IMG/VR virus record: IMGVR_UViG_3300044617_000373
Coordinates: 1 to 29,131 of that record
Strand: one strand, 5' to 3'
Source: a virus
Length of the DNA stretch: 29,131 bases
Made by a program: the position numbers and the translations under genes. The notes beneath the pieces were generated by a model, which ran no database searches, had not been told where the DNA came from, and was given only the letters and a program-made list of their open reading frames with translations. The first letter of the stretch is position 1. Every line of letters begins with the position of its first letter. Positions 28,552 through 29,131 of the stretch are shown in pieces.

Positions 28552-29131
28552 TGCCAGTTAGTGATGTCGGCGCTGATAGCGCCTGGGTTGCTGTTGGATG
28601 AAAGACCTGCTTTAGAAGCAAAGATGCCAAGGTAATTGTTTGCCATTGAGTGATTCACCGCATCCGCAAACGTCTTGGCATCGAACTCTTTTTCCCATGC
28701 ATTGAGAGCAGCCGAAAGGCCTAAGCGCTTATAACCGCTTTTACGCTCGGCTTTGTAGGCAAGCCAGGTCTTGACAGCAGCAAGGCATTCGTCCGTTTGG
28801 AGCTTCTCGGGTAGGATCAGGCCGAACTTAACTTCCCAAAGAGGTTTCGCCAGAACATCAGGCACGACGACAGTCTCTGAAACCTCTCCCTGTTCCTCTT
28901 CCCTGTTCCCTGTTCCAAGGCAATCTTTCTCGAATCCTCGCGAATCCTCTCGAACATCGTCGAATGATGGGAGCTTAGAGGCTGAAGGTTTGTCGATTTT
29001 CTGGTGATTTTGCCACTTTGGGATGTCCAAGTAAGATTCACCGTCGACCTGATAGAGCCTGATGCAGCCTTGCTTCTCAAGTTCTGAGATCCACACAGGA
29101 AGACGCTTGAAAGCATCCTCGTCGTAAGGGA
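28548..29131 (-). CDS. Replication initiator protein, C-terminal part (5' end continues at bases 223-1)
   Basis: The frame is open to the right edge and joins the segment at 1-223; bases 29063-29131 repeat that end. This part encodes the end of the winged-helix domain (YLDIPKWQNHQKIDKPS is a family hallmark). A low-complexity acidic linker follows (GTGNREEEQGE), then a C-terminal domain ending in NWQ. The linker DNA holds repeated 9- and 10-bp units, as in lambda O, where the origin lies inside the initiator gene. The stop overlaps the helicase start by 4 nt (28548-28551). Role: origin recognition and helicase recruitment, inferred from the family and the neighbour. Confidence 0.88.
   Translation of the reverse strand, partial: PYDEDAFKRLPVWISELEKQGCIRLYQVDGESYLDIPKWQNHQKIDKPSASKLPSFDDVREDSRGFEKDCLGTGNREEEQGEVSETVVVPDVLAKPLWEVKFGLILPEKLQTDECLAAVKTWLAYKAERKSGYKRLGLSAALNAWEKEFDAKTFADAVNHSMANNYLGIFASKAGLSSNSNPGAISADITNWQ
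28883..28970 (-). repeat. Repeats in initiator gene, array B (origin candidate)
   Basis: Four units beginning CGAA lie exactly 10 bp apart: CGAATCCTCG (28931), CGAATCCTCT (28941), CGAACATCGT (28951), CGAATGATGG (28961). Next to them CCCTGTTCC occurs at 28888, 28901 and 28908. The region codes for the variable linker of the initiator, as the lambda origin does in gene O. The origin call is inference from this parallel. Confidence 0.5.
29063..29131. repeat. Terminal direct repeat, right copy
   Basis: Identical to bases 1-69. It marks the join of the circular genome. Features here are the same DNA as the left end and should not be counted twice. Confidence 0.97.

Overview
The window is one complete, small, tailed-phage genome presented as a linear contig. 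Bases 1-69 and 29063-29131 are identical, and a replication-initiator gene runs unbroken across the join, so the molecule closes into a circle of about 29,062 bp. Every supported gene lies on the minus strand, so reading order runs from high to low coordinate. A major tail protein, a tape-measure protein and a tail chaperone are present with no sheath or baseplate set, which points to a siphovirus. The 332-residue tape measure suggests a short tail, about 50 nm by the usual 1.5 angstroms per residue. The lipoprotein next to two holin-like genes suggests a Gram-negative host. The host cannot be named from sequence. By eye most structural genes are rich in G+C, while 2.8-5.6 kb and part of the tape-measure gene are poorer. 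I saw no integrase, excisionase, lysogeny repressor, tRNA or CRISPR array.

Layout in transcription order. (1) Replication start: HNH protein (220-708), replication initiator (223 down to 1, continuing 29062-28548), DnaB-type helicase (27256-28551) and a small HTH protein. Two short repeat arrays with exact 10-bp phasing inside the initiator gene are candidates for the origin. (2) Packaging and head: small and large terminase, a gpW-position protein, portal, a fused ClpP-like protease plus major capsid protein with a likely internal capsid start, and small structural genes. (3) An unusually placed block of tail fibre, DUF7936-like protein, holin-like proteins and a spanin-like lipoprotein, sitting between capsid and connectors. 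(4) Connector and tail: head closure, tail completion, tail terminator, tail tube, chaperone, tape measure, distal tail, two tandem paralogues, and a large 896-residue tip or fibre protein. (5) A metallophosphoesterase-like protein, winged-HTH protein, endolysin, RuvC-like resolvase and a train of very small genes (2819-6885). Here sixteen consecutive junctions are 4-nt RTGA stop/start overlaps. (6) An SSB-like protein, a fusion of a sigma region-4-like HTH with an RNA polymerase alpha-CTD-like domain, and a PolB-type 3'-5' exonuclease, followed by a long structured hairpin before the HNH gene closes the circle.

The phage appears to bring its own initiator, helicase, SSB, resolvase and exonuclease but no polymerase or primase, so it must use the host replicase. 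The points most worth follow-up are the sigma4/alpha-CTD fusion that keeps the DNA-contact residues of bacterial alpha, the protease-capsid fusion with an internal start, the RTGA overlap chain, the CA-rich leaders in front of uncoupled start codons, and the 10-bp-phased arrays in the initiator gene.
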